Shown: in pieces, positions 1 to 7,442 of the stretch
Numbering within the stretch: position 1 is the stretch's first letter
Layout of the letters: the number at the start of each line of letters is the position of its first letter
DNA from: CAWCGU01 sp963795195
Lineage (GTDB): Bacteria; Actinomycetota; Thermoleophilia; Solirubrobacterales; 70-9
Assembly: GCA_963795195.1 (NCBI GenBank)
Contig: CAWCGU010000006.1
Location: forward strand, 1,798,001 to 1,862,000
Direction: 5' to 3'
DNA: 64,000 nucleotides
Notes under the pieces: model-generated
Seen by the model: only the letters and a program-made list of their open reading frames with translations
Database searches by the model: none
What the model was told of the DNA's origin: nothing
Program-made: the position numbers and the translations under genes

Positions 1-228
1 GCGGCCCAGCGGGAGTGGAACGAGGGCGTCCAACGGCGCATGCGGGGGACCGTCTGGACCTCCGGCGGCTGCCAGAGCTGGTACCTCGACAAGCACGGCC
101 GCAACACGACGCTCTGGCCCGACTTCAGCTTCCGCTTCGCCACGGCGACACGCCGCTTCGACGCGGGAGAGTACGAGGCCGTACCGCAGGCGGTCCCGGC
201 AACCGCGCCGGTCCCGGCATCCGCGTAG
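1..228 (+). CDS. Flavin-containing (Baeyer-Villiger type) monooxygenase, C-terminal end only
   Basis: The frame is open from base 1 to the stop at 226-228, giving the last 75 residues of a protein that starts before the window. The stretch WTSGGCQSWYLDKHGRN followed by TLWPDF is what I recognise as the C-terminal region of class B FAD/NADPH monooxygenases of actinobacteria, which oxidise ketones or other soft nucleophiles in the cytoplasm. The FAD and NADPH Rossmann motifs lie outside the window, so substrate cannot be judged. Its 3' end overlaps the 3' end of the convergent minus-strand gene by about 100 bp. Function call is by family signature only. Confidence 0.7.
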   Translation, partial: AAQREWNEGVQRRMRGTVWTSGGCQSWYLDKHGRNTTLWPDFSFRFATATRRFDAGEYEAVPQAVPATAPVPASA

Positions 229-670
229 CGTCCGGCTCGACTAGGCGCTGTGCCCGGTCAGCGCCGCCTCGGGCTGACCGGGAAAGGGCGGCGGCGGGCG
301 GATCGAGCTGGCGCGCAAGCCAGAGGTTGATGAGCGCCGCCCCACCGGCTATCGCCAGCAGCGCCGGAAGGAACGCGGGTCGGATCCGGTGTCGCGAGAG
401 CAGCGCGGCGACGAAGTCGCCGCCGTCGGCCAGCGCCGAAGCCTCGAGCCAACCGCGCACGGGGGCACCGCGGTCGATCGCGATGACCACGCCGAGGCCG
501 AGCGCGAGGTCGCGTGCGCCCAGCATGCGGCCGAGCAGCGGGCCGCTGTCGCCCTGGTCCTCCACCATCGCCCCGACAACCCGGCTCGGGGCGATCAGAG
601 CAGCGACGCCGATGGCGCTACGGCCTCTTGCTACAGCGACAGCGAGGTCTCTTGCATCCACGTGCGGCAC
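125..670 (-). CDS. Small integral membrane protein of unknown function
   Basis: Predicted product is 181 residues with about four hydrophobic stretches: residues near 8-30 (VAVARGRSAIGVAALIAP), 48-65 (ARDLALGLGVVIAID), 78-92 and 97-115 (FLPALLAIAGGAALINLWLA). The first 115 residues look like a compact actinobacterial four-helix membrane protein resembling DUF4267-type proteins. The last roughly 60 residues are Arg/Pro-rich and overlap the convergent monooxygenase gene, so the true 3' end may be less constrained. The start at 670 lies 18 bp past the stop of the minus-strand protease upstream, so the two may be cotranscribed. No catalytic motif is visible and I do not assign a function. Confidence 0.5.
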   Translation of the reverse strand: MPHVDARDLAVAVARGRSAIGVAALIAPSRVVGAMVEDQGDSGPLLGRMLGARDLALGLGVVIAIDRGAPVRGWLEASALADGGDFVAALLSRHRIRPAFLPALLAIAGGAALINLWLARQLDPPAAALSRSARGGADRAQRLVEPDATRMPGPARLPGPPAVRPRTLPRRSGVSPWRSGS

Positions 671-688
671 CTTAGGGGCAGCGGCCGG

Positions 689-2023
689 CTAGAGGAGTTC
701 GAGGAGATTGAGAAGCCGAACCAGCTTCCCGCTTGCCTCGGCGGGAGCATACGTGACGTCGCCGGCGAACTCGGCCGTGTAGCGGAGTCCGAGTACGGCG
801 CGCAGTGCGCGGTTTACACGCAGGTGGCAGCTCGCCGTGCCGGTCGGATCGGTCTCGGCTCGGCAGAGCTCCGAGCCGCCGGAGGTGCGGAACACGATCT
901 CCCTGCCGGCAAGCGGTTCACCGGTCTCCGAGTTGACGAGCTCGGCGCGCAGCCGGCCGAGCGGAACGCCCGTCAGCGGCATCGGGGTGTTGTCGATCAA
1001 CATCGGGCGGGCGTCGAGCTCTGTCCGAAAGCGCGTGAACTCGATGAATCGGTTGATGGGCGAGCCGAGGTTCCAGTGGCTTTCGAGCCACTCTCCCGGC
1101 TCGGGCGCGGCATCGAAGTACGTGTCCCAGCGACAATCGAAGTGGAAGGTGTCCTCCCCGGGGTGCAGGCCACCGCAGGTGCCCGGTCCCTCGTAGGAAA
1201 GGACGTCGCCGCCACCGAACGCATGGCCTATATTGAACGCCGCATGGCCGGGCGCCGTGTCCTGTACCGCGCCCTGGCTGTGGCCGAGCTCATGGAGTGG
1301 GACGTATGTGTCCCACAGACTCTTGCGCGTAACCGCGTACCCGGGGCCGAATCCCGGCGGATTGTTGTTCTTGTTGTCGGGCTCGAGGCGGTCGTCCTGG
1401 GAAAGGAAAGCCACACCGCCGATCCCGCGCTCAAGTGGGGCGTCGAGCAAGATGCTGTAATCCACGCGCTCGTTCGTGAAGCCGGCGCTCTTGGCCGCGG
1501 CAATGACGCTCGCGAACGTCGAAGTTCCATCTGCCCGTGCACCGACCGAATACGCGCTCACCTTGATTTCGCCGGCGTCCGTGCAGCGGACTATCAGGTC
1601 AGCGTGAGGGCCGTCGCTCGCCAGCGCTTCCGCGTGGATCAGCCAGTTCATCCGCCGGACGACCTGCTGAATGTGAGCGCCTTCGGTCTCGATGTTGTTG
1701 GGCTGGGTGGTCTGGTAGGCGTAGAGGAACTCCGTGTGGGGTTCGCTCGGGTCGTCCACGCATACGGGAGGCCGCTCGGCGGCGCCAATCTCGAGGTGGC
1801 TGCCGACGTAGTCCGGGCCGTGCGTCGTGAAAGTTCCCGCGGACTTCGACTCCACCCGGTAGAGCCCGTCCTCGGTCACCGAAACCTTGCCGCCGAGGGC
1901 GTCGGCGACCGCGTCCGGCACCGGCTCGCCCGGAGTCGCCGGCGCCGGGTGAGCGGCGAGGGCGCTCGGGGCCCCAAACAGCACCGACGCGACAGCGGCT
2001 ACCAGACCCAGGATGCGCCCCAT
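689..2023 (-). CDS. Secreted zinc metalloprotease-like protein with C-terminal Ig-like domain
   Basis: The 444-residue product begins with a clear Sec signal peptide (hydrophobic residues 3-24, ending SALAA). A zincin motif HELGH lies near residue 245, followed by SQGAVQD, i.e. an HExxHxxG gluzincin/metzincin-like core. A third ligand is not obvious; the histidine in TAPGH about 15 residues later is a candidate. The C-terminal roughly 95 residues (TGVPLGRLRAELV to the end) look like an Ig-like beta domain. The ATG at 2023 is chosen because GAGGTGAGG sits 4 bp upstream; a TTG one codon earlier is also possible. Role inferred: extracellular peptide hydrolysis. The substrate is unknown. Confidence 0.75.
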   Translation of the reverse strand: MGRILGLVAAVASVLFGAPSALAAHPAPATPGEPVPDAVADALGGKVSVTEDGLYRVESKSAGTFTTHGPDYVGSHLEIGAAERPPVCVDDPSEPHTEFLYAYQTTQPNNIETEGAHIQQVVRRMNWLIHAEALASDGPHADLIVRCTDAGEIKVSAYSVGARADGTSTFASVIAAAKSAGFTNERVDYSILLDAPLERGIGGVAFLSQDDRLEPDNKNNNPPGFGPGYAVTRKSLWDTYVPLHELGHSQGAVQDTAPGHAAFNIGHAFGGGDVLSYEGPGTCGGLHPGEDTFHFDCRWDTYFDAAPEPGEWLESHWNLGSPINRFIEFTRFRTELDARPMLIDNTPMPLTGVPLGRLRAELVNSETGEPLAGREIVFRTSGGSELCRAETDPTGTASCHLRVNRALRAVLGLRYTAEFAGDVTYAPAEASGKLVRLLNLLELL

Positions 2024-2087
2024 CAAACCTCACCTCATCGATTGCGGCTCCCACCGGAAACGCCCCCTGCGTGGGAGGTGTCAATCC

Positions 2088-2116
2088 GTTATATGTGATC
2101 TGGATCGCGTTGTCAA
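2088..2116 (-). promoter_or_regulatory. Housekeeping-sigma promoter of the metalloprotease gene
   Basis: On the minus strand TTGACA (2116-2111) is followed after exactly 17 bp by TATAAC (2093-2088), a near-perfect sigma-70/SigA promoter. It would give a transcript starting near 2081 with a leader of about 58 nt before the ATG at 2023. Such consensus promoters are rare to the eye in this GC-rich window. Confidence 0.75.
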
Positions 2117-2203
2117 CCGAGCAGACCCCGCCAACGGTCTTGTCGGTGCCAGAGCCTTGGCCGAGAAGATTCAGGTTCACCCTGCCCTCAGGAACGCCAC
2201 CGG

Positions 2204-2602
2204 CTACCCGCCGAGCCCGGCGGCGTCGAGAGCCTGCTGCTGGTCGTTGAAGTAGTCCAGCCGGATGATGCTTCCTTCCGCGAGCGTGTACAACACGCCG
2301 TCGAGCCGGTCTAGCTCGATTCCGCTGACTCTTCCTGTCGCCCTCATTCGCTGCAGCACGACAACCCTGCCATCCGGCGCAGAGCGGAACTCCCGCTCTT
2401 CGAGGGTCCACTGCTCCCAGCTCTCACTCCAGTTGGAGATCCAGCTGAGGAAACCGTCGGGGCCGATGTAGACATCGGAGTCGGGGATGTCATGGTCATA
2501 TCCCTCACAGACAGGGCTGAAGTCGGCGACGGCGGCGTCCCAGTCCTCGCGGACCATCGCCTCTACGGACTTGCGCACAATCTTCACGTTCTCCTGCGAC
2601 AT
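2204..2602 (-). CDS. SnoaL/NTF2-like protein, array member 1
   Basis: 132 residues, beginning MSQENVKIVRKSVEAM and ending ALDAAGLGG. The family folds as a curved beta sheet with helices forming a cavity (NTF2/SnoaL superfamily); some members are small-molecule isomerases or hydrolases, but no catalytic residue pair is evident here. This is the member furthest from the tRNA-Lys gene, and its termini are the most diverged from the array consensus (MSQENVEIVR ... EALEAAGLSE). A box GAGATACTCCG-like (2608-2620 region) and a decayed tRNA fragment lie just upstream. Its middle (EEREFRSAPDGRVVVLQRMRATGRVSG region) recurs in the chimeric remnant at 4470-4806. Confidence 0.8.
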   Translation of the reverse strand: MSQENVKIVRKSVEAMVREDWDAAVADFSPVCEGYDHDIPDSDVYIGPDGFLSWISNWSESWEQWTLEEREFRSAPDGRVVVLQRMRATGRVSGIELDRLDGVLYTLAEGSIIRLDYFNDQQQALDAAGLGG

Positions 2603-2630
2603 CCTTTGCGGAGTATCTCGCGTCGGCGTC

Positions 2631-2663
2631 GTGCCCACCCAGGGATCGCACTTGTGAACTTGA
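2631..2663 (-). repeat. Decayed tRNA-Lys 3' fragment
   Basis: The plus-strand text cccagggatcgcacttgtga followed by acttga aligns with the fragment cagggatcgaacctgtgacc of the intact copies, with several substitutions and one deletion. It sits 29 bp upstream of array member 1, the same spacing as the well-preserved fragments. Anticodon-loop identity is lost. Confidence 0.45.
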
Positions 2664-2759
2664 CCCGGCTCTTGACCGTCGAGGCTCTTGCCGGCCGACC
2701 GGCACGCGTGGGGCCCGGGCAACGGGCTTGGTGTTCTGACCCCGGATATTGGTGGCCGA

Positions 2760-3152
2760 TCAGTACTCGCTCAGCCCGGCGGCTTCGAGGGCGGCGGATT
2801 TGTCCGGAAAGACTTCCCATCGGATGAGCCGGCCCCGACCAAAAGTCCACACCTGCGCCCATCGCCTATCGAAAGGAGCACCGCTGCCCTTCCCACGCCC
2901 TCGTTCTCGCACGGCGACGACGACGCTCGATCCCGCGCTAATTAGTTCCTCGGCTTCGAGGCTGTACTCCTCCCAAGTGCCCCAGTAGTGGCGCGAGGCT
3001 TGTATTACTGCATCGCGCCCGACATACACGCTGTCGAGGTCGAGGATCCGACCTTCGCGCAAGTCCCAAACCACATACTCGTCAAGCAGGGCCCAGAAGG
3101 CATCCACATCTTGGACACCGCTGCGAACGAGTTCGAGGTTCTCCTCTGACAT
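2760..3152 (-). CDS. SnoaL/NTF2-like protein, array member 2
   Basis: 130 residues from MSEENLELVRSGVQDV, ending AALEAAGLSEY. The motif RGRGKGSG in the middle is shared with members 6 and, as RGEGKGSG, 11, and probably forms a strand-turn of the NTF2 fold. An in-frame ATG three codons earlier exists, but MSEENLE is the family start. The box ahead of it is degenerate (gcattatctcgc in plus-strand text, 3159-3170) and the sequence further upstream shows only traces of a tRNA fragment. Function unknown; a ligand-binding or small enzymatic role is what the fold allows. Confidence 0.8.
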   Translation of the reverse strand: MSEENLELVRSGVQDVDAFWALLDEYVVWDLREGRILDLDSVYVGRDAVIQASRHYWGTWEEYSLEAEELISAGSSVVVAVRERGRGKGSGAPFDRRWAQVWTFGRGRLIRWEVFPDKSAALEAAGLSEY

Positions 3153-3202
3153 CGCCCGCATTATCTCGCTTCGCTAGACAGGGCGCACTTGCACGCTCGC
3201 CG

Positions 3203-3613
3203 CTATCGGCGGCGATCGACGAGGCCGGCGGCTTCGAGGGCCTGGTTAACGTCGTTGAACATTCGCCACTCGATCACCAGCCCGTCTTCAAGCTTCATCG
3301 CATGTGAGTAGTTCTGCTCCACCTTGATGCCGCTGTGCGTTGCGGTCCCCTCCTCACGCGCGTCCACAACCACGTAATCGCCGCCTTCCAGAAAGCGGTT
3401 CGGCTCGACCTTGTAGTCCTCCCAGCCGGAGAACCAGTTGGTGAGGTACTCCATCAGCCCATCCCACCCTTCATAGCGCCGTACCCCCTCCGGCTCTTCG
3501 GGGTTCGAGTAGATGACGATGCTCGGACTGAGGCCAGCGAACAGCGTCTCGAAGTCGTTCACCTTGAATGCCTCGAAGTTGCGTCGAACGATTTCCACAT
3601 TCTCCTGCGACAT
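3203..3613 (-). CDS. SnoaL/NTF2-like protein, array member 3
   Basis: 136 residues, MSQENVEIVRRNFEAF to NQALEAAGLVDRRR; the usual end AGLSE is replaced by AGLVDRRR. Two acidic and aromatic clusters (WFSGWEDY and EEGTATHSG) are in the normal positions of the fold. The frame is open further upstream through a tRNA fragment, but that extension encodes only translated tRNA and arm sequence, so the start is placed at MSQENVE. It is preceded at 3640 by a tRNA fragment of a different anticodon type. Last array gene before the VapBC-like pair on the other strand. Confidence 0.85.
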   Translation of the reverse strand: MSQENVEIVRRNFEAFKVNDFETLFAGLSPSIVIYSNPEEPEGVRRYEGWDGLMEYLTNWFSGWEDYKVEPNRFLEGGDYVVVDAREEGTATHSGIKVEQNYSHAMKLEDGLVIEWRMFNDVNQALEAAGLVDRRR

Positions 3614-3639
3614 TGCCACGCAGTATCTCGCGTCGTGGA

Positions 3640-3794
3640 TGGGCTGCACAGGGATTGAACCTGTGACCTCGAGGTTATGAGTCTGTTTCTGAAGTTCCAG
3701 CTGGTCGGTGTTCTCCGCACGGGAGCGCGGAGTTCGTGCCTGAGGCTTGCTTGCCGAGTTGTGGCTGGATGGCGCGTTGCCCATTCGTTGCCCA
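3640..3794 (-). repeat. tRNA 3' fragment with CAU-like anticodon loop, plus arm repeat
   Basis: Bases 3640-3685 read on minus as AGACTCATAACCTCGAGGTC, then a T-arm ACAGG TTCAATC CCTGT, then GCAGCCCA. The anticodon loop is CTCATAA (Met-like CAU) instead of CTCTTAA (Lys) in the other copies, and the acceptor strand differs as well. Bases 3686-3794 are an arm copy: the hairpin-forming gcacgggagcgcggagttcg plus tgc, and two copies of the gttgccca element at its end. Either a fragment of another tRNA or a strongly mutated Lys copy. Confidence 0.7.
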
Positions 3795-3845
3795 TTTCTC
3801 AGACATACCAAAGCCCTGTGAGTGCAACTGCTACAGTCGTAGCAG

Positions 3846-4100
3846 ATGAAACCCAGCAGAGACATCCCTCAGCGCGAGTTGCGCAACAACATCGGAGCGG
3901 TACTGCGCGAGGTGGAGGCTGGAAGCACCATGCGAGTTACCGTGCGCGGGCGGGCGGTTGCGGAATTACGGCCGCTTTCAGAGCGAAAGGCCTCGCTGAG
4001 CCCAGCCGATGTCGCCCTGATTCTCCGCGATGCACCCCTTGACACCGCATTTACGGCCGATGTCGCGGCCATCGCGGGGACCACGATCGACGAGCTGTGA
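3846..4100 (+). CDS. Phd/YefM-type antitoxin
   Basis: 84 residues, MKPSRDIPQRELRNNIGAVL followed by REVEAGSTMRVTVRGRAVAELRPL. The N-terminal half matches the Phd/YefM/VapB DNA-binding beta-hairpin fold (Sxxxxxx LRxxxxxxLxxxxxGxxxxVTxxGxPVAxLxP pattern). Such antitoxins neutralise a cognate toxin and repress their own operon. The stop overlaps the GTG start of the PIN toxin by 3 bp, as in vapBC operons. The N-terminal half is well matched; the C-terminal toxin-binding tail ends AAIAGTTIDEL. Confidence 0.85.
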   Translation: MKPSRDIPQRELRNNIGAVLREVEAGSTMRVTVRGRAVAELRPLSERKASLSPADVALILRDAPLDTAFTADVAAIAGTTIDEL

Positions 4101-4473
4101 GCGGCGTTCTTGACACCTCTGTCTTCGTGGTCGCGAGCAGAGTCGGACTCTCGGTGAGCTTCCGGAAAATGGGCGGGTCTCCGTGATCACGGTCGCAGAG
4201 CTTCGGATCGGTGTGCTTGTCGCCGACGGCCCCGTGGTCCGTGCGCAGCGCATGCGCACGTTGAGCCGCATCGAGGCGCTCGAAGCCCTTCCAGTGGACG
4301 ACGACGTGGCGCGGGAGTTCGCCGAGATCGTCGCCGAGGCCAAGCGAGCACACCGGCGTCCGAAGATCCTGGATTCGCTCATCGCCGCCACCGCCAGGGC
4401 GCTCGACGTCCCCGTTTACACGCAAGACGCTGACTTCGATGAGATGCCCGGCGTGCGCGTCGTTCGCGTCTAG
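4097..4473 (+). pseudogene. VapC-type PIN-domain toxin, frameshifted near the N-terminus
   Basis: Starting at the GTG overlapping the antitoxin stop, the frame reads VSGVLDTSVFVVASR with the first PIN aspartate (LDTSV), then shifts and stops. In the other frame the protein continues from about 4140 as SRTLGELPENGRVSVITVAE and onward to the stop at 4473. The later PIN acidic residues are present (AELRIGV, LDSLIAATARAL, TQDADFDE). The join needs one missing or two extra bases at about 4136-4145. As written it cannot encode the RNase; a GTG at 4183 could give a 96-residue product lacking the first catalytic aspartate. Confidence 0.8.
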
Positions 4474-4806
4474 TCTGATTCAGGAGTTTGCGACTGGTCG
4501 GTGCGAGCCTCGACTTCTACTCCGCTCATTCCGCCGGCTCGAAAGGTGAGGTGGGTTAATACCGTGTCCTGGCCTACTTCCCTGATCTCACCCAATTCGA
4601 TGTGCCACTCTTGCCAGGCATCAGCCATGGCGGCGAAGTAGCGACGGACGCCATCGAGTCGGTTCAGCTCGAGCCCGCTGACTCTTCCTGTGGCCCTCAT
4701 TCGCTGCAACACGACAACCCGTCCATTCGCCGCAGATCGGAACTCCCGCTCTTCAAGGGTCCAACGTTCCCAGCTCTCACTCCATCTCCACGTTCTCCTG
4801 TGACAT
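4470..4806 (-). pseudogene. Chimeric SnoaL/NTF2-like remnant, array member 4
   Basis: The start ATGTCACAGGAGAACGTGGA is intact but a stop follows after nine codons (MSQENVEME). The following text encodes ESWERWTLEEREFRSAANGR and VVVLQRMRATGRVSGLELNR, nearly the middle of member 1. It then switches to an unrelated NTF2-like core (YFAAMADAWQEWHIELGEIR). The usual EALEAAGLSE end is absent. So pieces of at least two paralogues are joined in one body, with both the domain order and the ends disturbed. Confidence 0.75.
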
Positions 4807-4809
4807 CGG

Positions 4810-5214
4810 CTACTCGTTCAGGCCGGCGGCTTCGAGGGCCTGCTTTCGGTCGGTGAAGCCGTCGAGCCGCGCGATGAGCCCCTCGCGGAGAGTGAACAGT
4901 TCCGGAAGTTCGCGTTCGAGCTCGATCCCGTCCCGGCCTTGAAAGGTCCAGAGGTCAAGGGAGAGGACGCGGTCGTCACCGATCTCAATCATCTCCCTCG
5001 ACTCGGCTGTGACCGCATCCCATGGTCCGGCGACGATCGTCGCAAAATACGCGCCTACTTCGCTTCGACCTCGGTACCGCTCCTTCGAGTCGGGGGCGAT
5101 GACGCCGGACCGGAGTTCGACGTTCAGGTGCAGGTACTCGAGTGCGCGATCGAAGTCGCCAGCGTTGAACGCGTCGTAAAACGCTCGCACAATCTCTACG
5201 TTGCTCTTTGACAT
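4810..5214 (-). CDS. SnoaL/NTF2-like protein, array member 5
   Basis: 134 residues, MSKSNVEIVRAFYDAFNAGD ... RKQALEAAGLNE. The FYDAFNAGDFDRALEYLH segment is the typical first helix pair of SnoaL-like proteins and is closer to the general family than most array members. It lies 18 bp after the stop of member 6; that gap contains GATGGGCAACGC, a leftover piece of the arm repeat, so a tRNA fragment was probably once between them. Confidence 0.85.
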   Translation of the reverse strand: MSKSNVEIVRAFYDAFNAGDFDRALEYLHLNVELRSGVIAPDSKERYRGRSEVGAYFATIVAGPWDAVTAESREMIEIGDDRVLSLDLWTFQGRDGIELERELPELFTLREGLIARLDGFTDRKQALEAAGLNE

Positions 5215-5232
5215 CGTCCGCGTTGCCCATCC

Positions 5233-5631
5233 CTACTCGCTCAGGCCGGCGGCTTCGAGGGCCGCTTCTGGGCTTCGGTACATGCGCAGGCCGGTGATCT
5301 TGCCTCCGTGCAGCTCGTAGATCAGGGCATAGCGAGACTCCACGTCAATCCCACTCCCTTTGCCTCGTCCCCGCTGAATGCTGACGACAAGAATCCGGCC
5401 ATCGACGTCGCGTATCTCCTCGATCTCCTCTCGCCATTCGTCAAAAGAAGCAATCCAGCTCGCGGTCAGCGCGCTGATGTGCGCCCGGCCCTTGCCAACC
5501 GGAAAATCGAAGCGGGCCGGGGAGGGGTCGACGAGCACTTCCGGATCAAAGAAGCCGAGCGCCGTTTCAGCGTCCCCCGCGTGGAAGGCGTCGTACATCC
5601 GGCGGACGGTCTCCAGGTTCTCCTCCGACAT
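5233..5631 (-). CDS. SnoaL/NTF2-like protein, array member 6
   Basis: 132 residues, MSEENLETVRRMYDAFHAGD ... PEAALEAAGLSE, with the RGRGKGSG turn also seen in member 2. The box GCGAGATACTGCGC is present as gcgcagtatctcag at 5637-5650 (one end changed) 5 bp upstream of the ATG. Beyond it there is no tRNA fragment but a 7-bp inverted repeat (atcggac / gtccgat, 5659-5679) that could act as a weak terminator for member 7 reading toward it. Confidence 0.85.
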   Translation of the reverse strand: MSEENLETVRRMYDAFHAGDAETALGFFDPEVLVDPSPARFDFPVGKGRAHISALTASWIASFDEWREEIEEIRDVDGRILVVSIQRGRGKGSGIDVESRYALIYELHGGKITGLRMYRSPEAALEAAGLSE

Positions 5632-5658
5632 CTCCCGCGCAGTATCTCAGCAGCCGGC

Positions 5659-5679
5659 ATCGGACCTCACATGTCCGAT
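5659..5679 (-). terminator. Short inverted repeat between array members 7 and 6
   Basis: ATCGGAC, a 7-nt loop, then GTCCGAT: a perfect 7-bp stem in the gap between two same-strand array genes. No T-run follows, so terminator function is tentative. Confidence 0.3.
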
Positions 5680-5696
5680 AGCAGACTCAGACTGTC

Positions 5697-5976
5697 CTAG
5701 AGCACCCATCCCGCAGGTGATTCTGCTTCAGCACCGCTGCCTCTACTGCGATAGTCGAAGAACTCCTCGGCGGTCATGACTAAGTCGTCAAAGCCCTCGG
5801 CCCAGTCGATGGTCGCCTGCAGCAACCCCTCGGGCCCGTGTAGGTGCCAGCGACCGAGAGGGGCGGAGACACGATCGTGACCAAGTCGGGGCTGAGGTGC
5901 TCGATGGCGCCCGAGAGGTCGCTGAGCTCGAACGCATCCCAGCAGCCCGTACCAAATCCACGTTCTTGCGTGACAC
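5697..5976 (-). pseudogene. Frameshifted SnoaL/NTF2-like remnant, array member 7
   Basis: A GTG start gives SRKNVDLVRAAG, then the frame shifts. The second frame carries WDAFELSDLSGAIEHLSPDL, and a third carries EGLLQATIDWAEGFDDLVMT followed by AEEFFDY. Together these resemble the first two thirds of a family member, but the C-terminal third and the EALEAAGLSE end are missing, replaced by SPAGWVL. The box cgcagtatctcgcc is present ahead of the start at about 5983-5996. Two frameshifts and a truncation make this non-functional. Confidence 0.75.
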
Positions 5977-6080
5977 CGCCCACGCAGTATCTCGCCTGAG
6001 GCAATCGGGAGTAGACGCCGACCCCGCAACGGGGTAATGTCGCCAGGTCGGTGTAAACGAGGGACGCAGCGGGAGGAAGC

Positions 6081-6959
6081 ATGCTGGTTCGAAAGCAAGG
6101 CGCGGCTGCGCGGCGCGGCATCGTTGTCGTCGTCGCGTTCTTTGCGCTGATCGCCGGGCTGACGCCGGCAACAGCCTCCGCCGCGCCCAGCTATGTGGCG
6201 CTCGGCGACTCCTACGCCGCCGGCCCGTTGACCGGGATGTTCCTACAGCCTTACGGCTGCCTGAAATCGAACCTCAACTACGGGCACCTGGCCAGGCGCA
6301 GCCTGGGCCAGCCGGTCTATCGCGACGCGACCTGCAGCGGCGCGGAGACCGAGGACATGACGCAAGCGCAGGGAGTGACCCCTGGTCCGAACCCGCCGCA
6401 GTTCAACTCGCTCGACGTCGACACACGCGTGGTCACGATCACGATCGGCGGCAACGACATCGGCTTCTCGGGCCTCGCCGGCGATTGCGCGGACCTGACG
6501 CCGCTCAACGCCGCCCATCCCTGCATGGACAAGTACGTCAGCGGCGGGGTCGACGTGATGGACAGCCGCATCGCTGCTGCCGCGCCGCTGGTCGGGGAGG
6601 TCCTCGAGGGGATCCACGAGCGCTCCCCACTGGCCGAGGTGCTGGTCGTTAACTACCCAGCAATCTTCCCGCATACGGGCAGCACCGGCTGCTGGCCCAC
6701 GATCCCTGTAGCCGATGGCGACGTGCCTTGGCTGCGGTCGATCCAGGAGCGGCTGAACGCGATGCTCGCCCAGCAAGCCGCGGCGCATGACGCGACGATC
6801 GTCGATGTCTACAGCGCCAGCGTCGGCCACGACGCCTGCAAGCCACCCGTGTTTCGTTGGGTAGAGCCGGCGGTGCCGTTCATCCTCGGCGCGCCGGTCC
6901 ATCCGAACACGGTCGGCAACCTGGCGATGGCGCGGCTCGTGGACGCCGCCTACCCGTAG
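6081..6959 (+). CDS. Secreted SGNH/GDSL lipase
   Basis: 292 residues with a signal peptide (residues 12-35, ...LIAGLTPATASAA). SGNH blocks are in order: block I GDSY with the nucleophile serine near residue 44, block III GGND near 123-126, and block V histidine in PVHPN near 274. Six cysteines fit the three disulfides of Streptomyces-type extracellular esterase/lipases. Likely hydrolyses ester lipids outside the cell. It is on the opposite strand to the array and splits members 7 and 8. GGGAGGAAGC ahead of the ATG is a good ribosome-binding site. Confidence 0.9.
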   Translation: MLVRKQGAAARRGIVVVVAFFALIAGLTPATASAAPSYVALGDSYAAGPLTGMFLQPYGCLKSNLNYGHLARRSLGQPVYRDATCSGAETEDMTQAQGVTPGPNPPQFNSLDVDTRVVTITIGGNDIGFSGLAGDCADLTPLNAAHPCMDKYVSGGVDVMDSRIAAAAPLVGEVLEGIHERSPLAEVLVVNYPAIFPHTGSTGCWPTIPVADGDVPWLRSIQERLNAMLAQQAAAHDATIVDVYSASVGHDACKPPVFRWVEPAVPFILGAPVHPNTVGNLAMARLVDAAYP

Positions 6960-7017
6960 GGGCGGCGAGCCTGACGGCTCAGGAGTTCGGGAGCATCACC
7001 GATCCGCTCAACATCGC

Positions 7018-7437
7018 CTACTCGCTCAGGCCGGCGGCTTCGAGGGCTTCGGCGCGGTCTCGGAAGCTTTCGATGCGGATGATCCTGGGGCCCCTGAAAG
7101 ACCAGAGCGTGAAGTAACGCAGTTCCGATGGAACGCCGCTCGCCCTTCCCACCCCGCGCTGGTGGACGTGCACGAGCACGCTGTCTCCTGCCGCGACAAT
7201 CTCCTCGGCCTCCATGGTGAAGCTCGACCAGGGCTTCACCAAGTTTCTCCGCGTGTACTCCGCGATGCCTTCAGAGCCGATGTACAGCCCGGACTCGGGA
7301 GTCTCCGGTCCCCAGTCACTCGCCCTGGAGAGCACCAGGACAACATGCGGGTCCAGCAGGTCGGCACTCGCTCGAAAGTCACCCTCACGGTATCGGTCAT
7401 AGACCGCCCGCATTACCTCCACGTTCTCCCGCGACAT
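7018..7437 (-). CDS. SnoaL/NTF2-like protein, array member 8
   Basis: 139 residues, MSRENVEVMRAVYDRYREGD ... RAEALEAAGLSE. The middle motif HQRGVGRASGVPSELRYFTL is shared almost word for word with the damaged members 14 and 16, defining a subfamily. The start lies 5 bp from a perfect box (7443-7456) and 30 bp from the tRNA-Lys fragment at 7467. Its 3' end is 59 bp past the convergent end of the lipase gene. Confidence 0.88.
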   Translation of the reverse strand: MSRENVEVMRAVYDRYREGDFRASADLLDPHVVLVLSRASDWGPETPESGLYIGSEGIAEYTRRNLVKPWSSFTMEAEEIVAAGDSVLVHVHQRGVGRASGVPSELRYFTLWSFRGPRIIRIESFRDRAEALEAAGLSE

Positions 7438-7442
7438 CGTCC

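Noticed and set aside
389..2098. Plus-strand open frame of 569 codons across the metalloprotease region
   Set aside because: It is the complement of a minus-strand gene with signal peptide, HELGH motif and consensus promoter; the plus-strand product has no family features.
2024..2200. Peptide-like minus-strand frame (GTDKTVGGVCSVDNAIQITY) upstream of the protease
   Set aside because: It overlaps the protease promoter, has no start codon context, and does not join to a recognisable protein; treated as leader and intergenic sequence.
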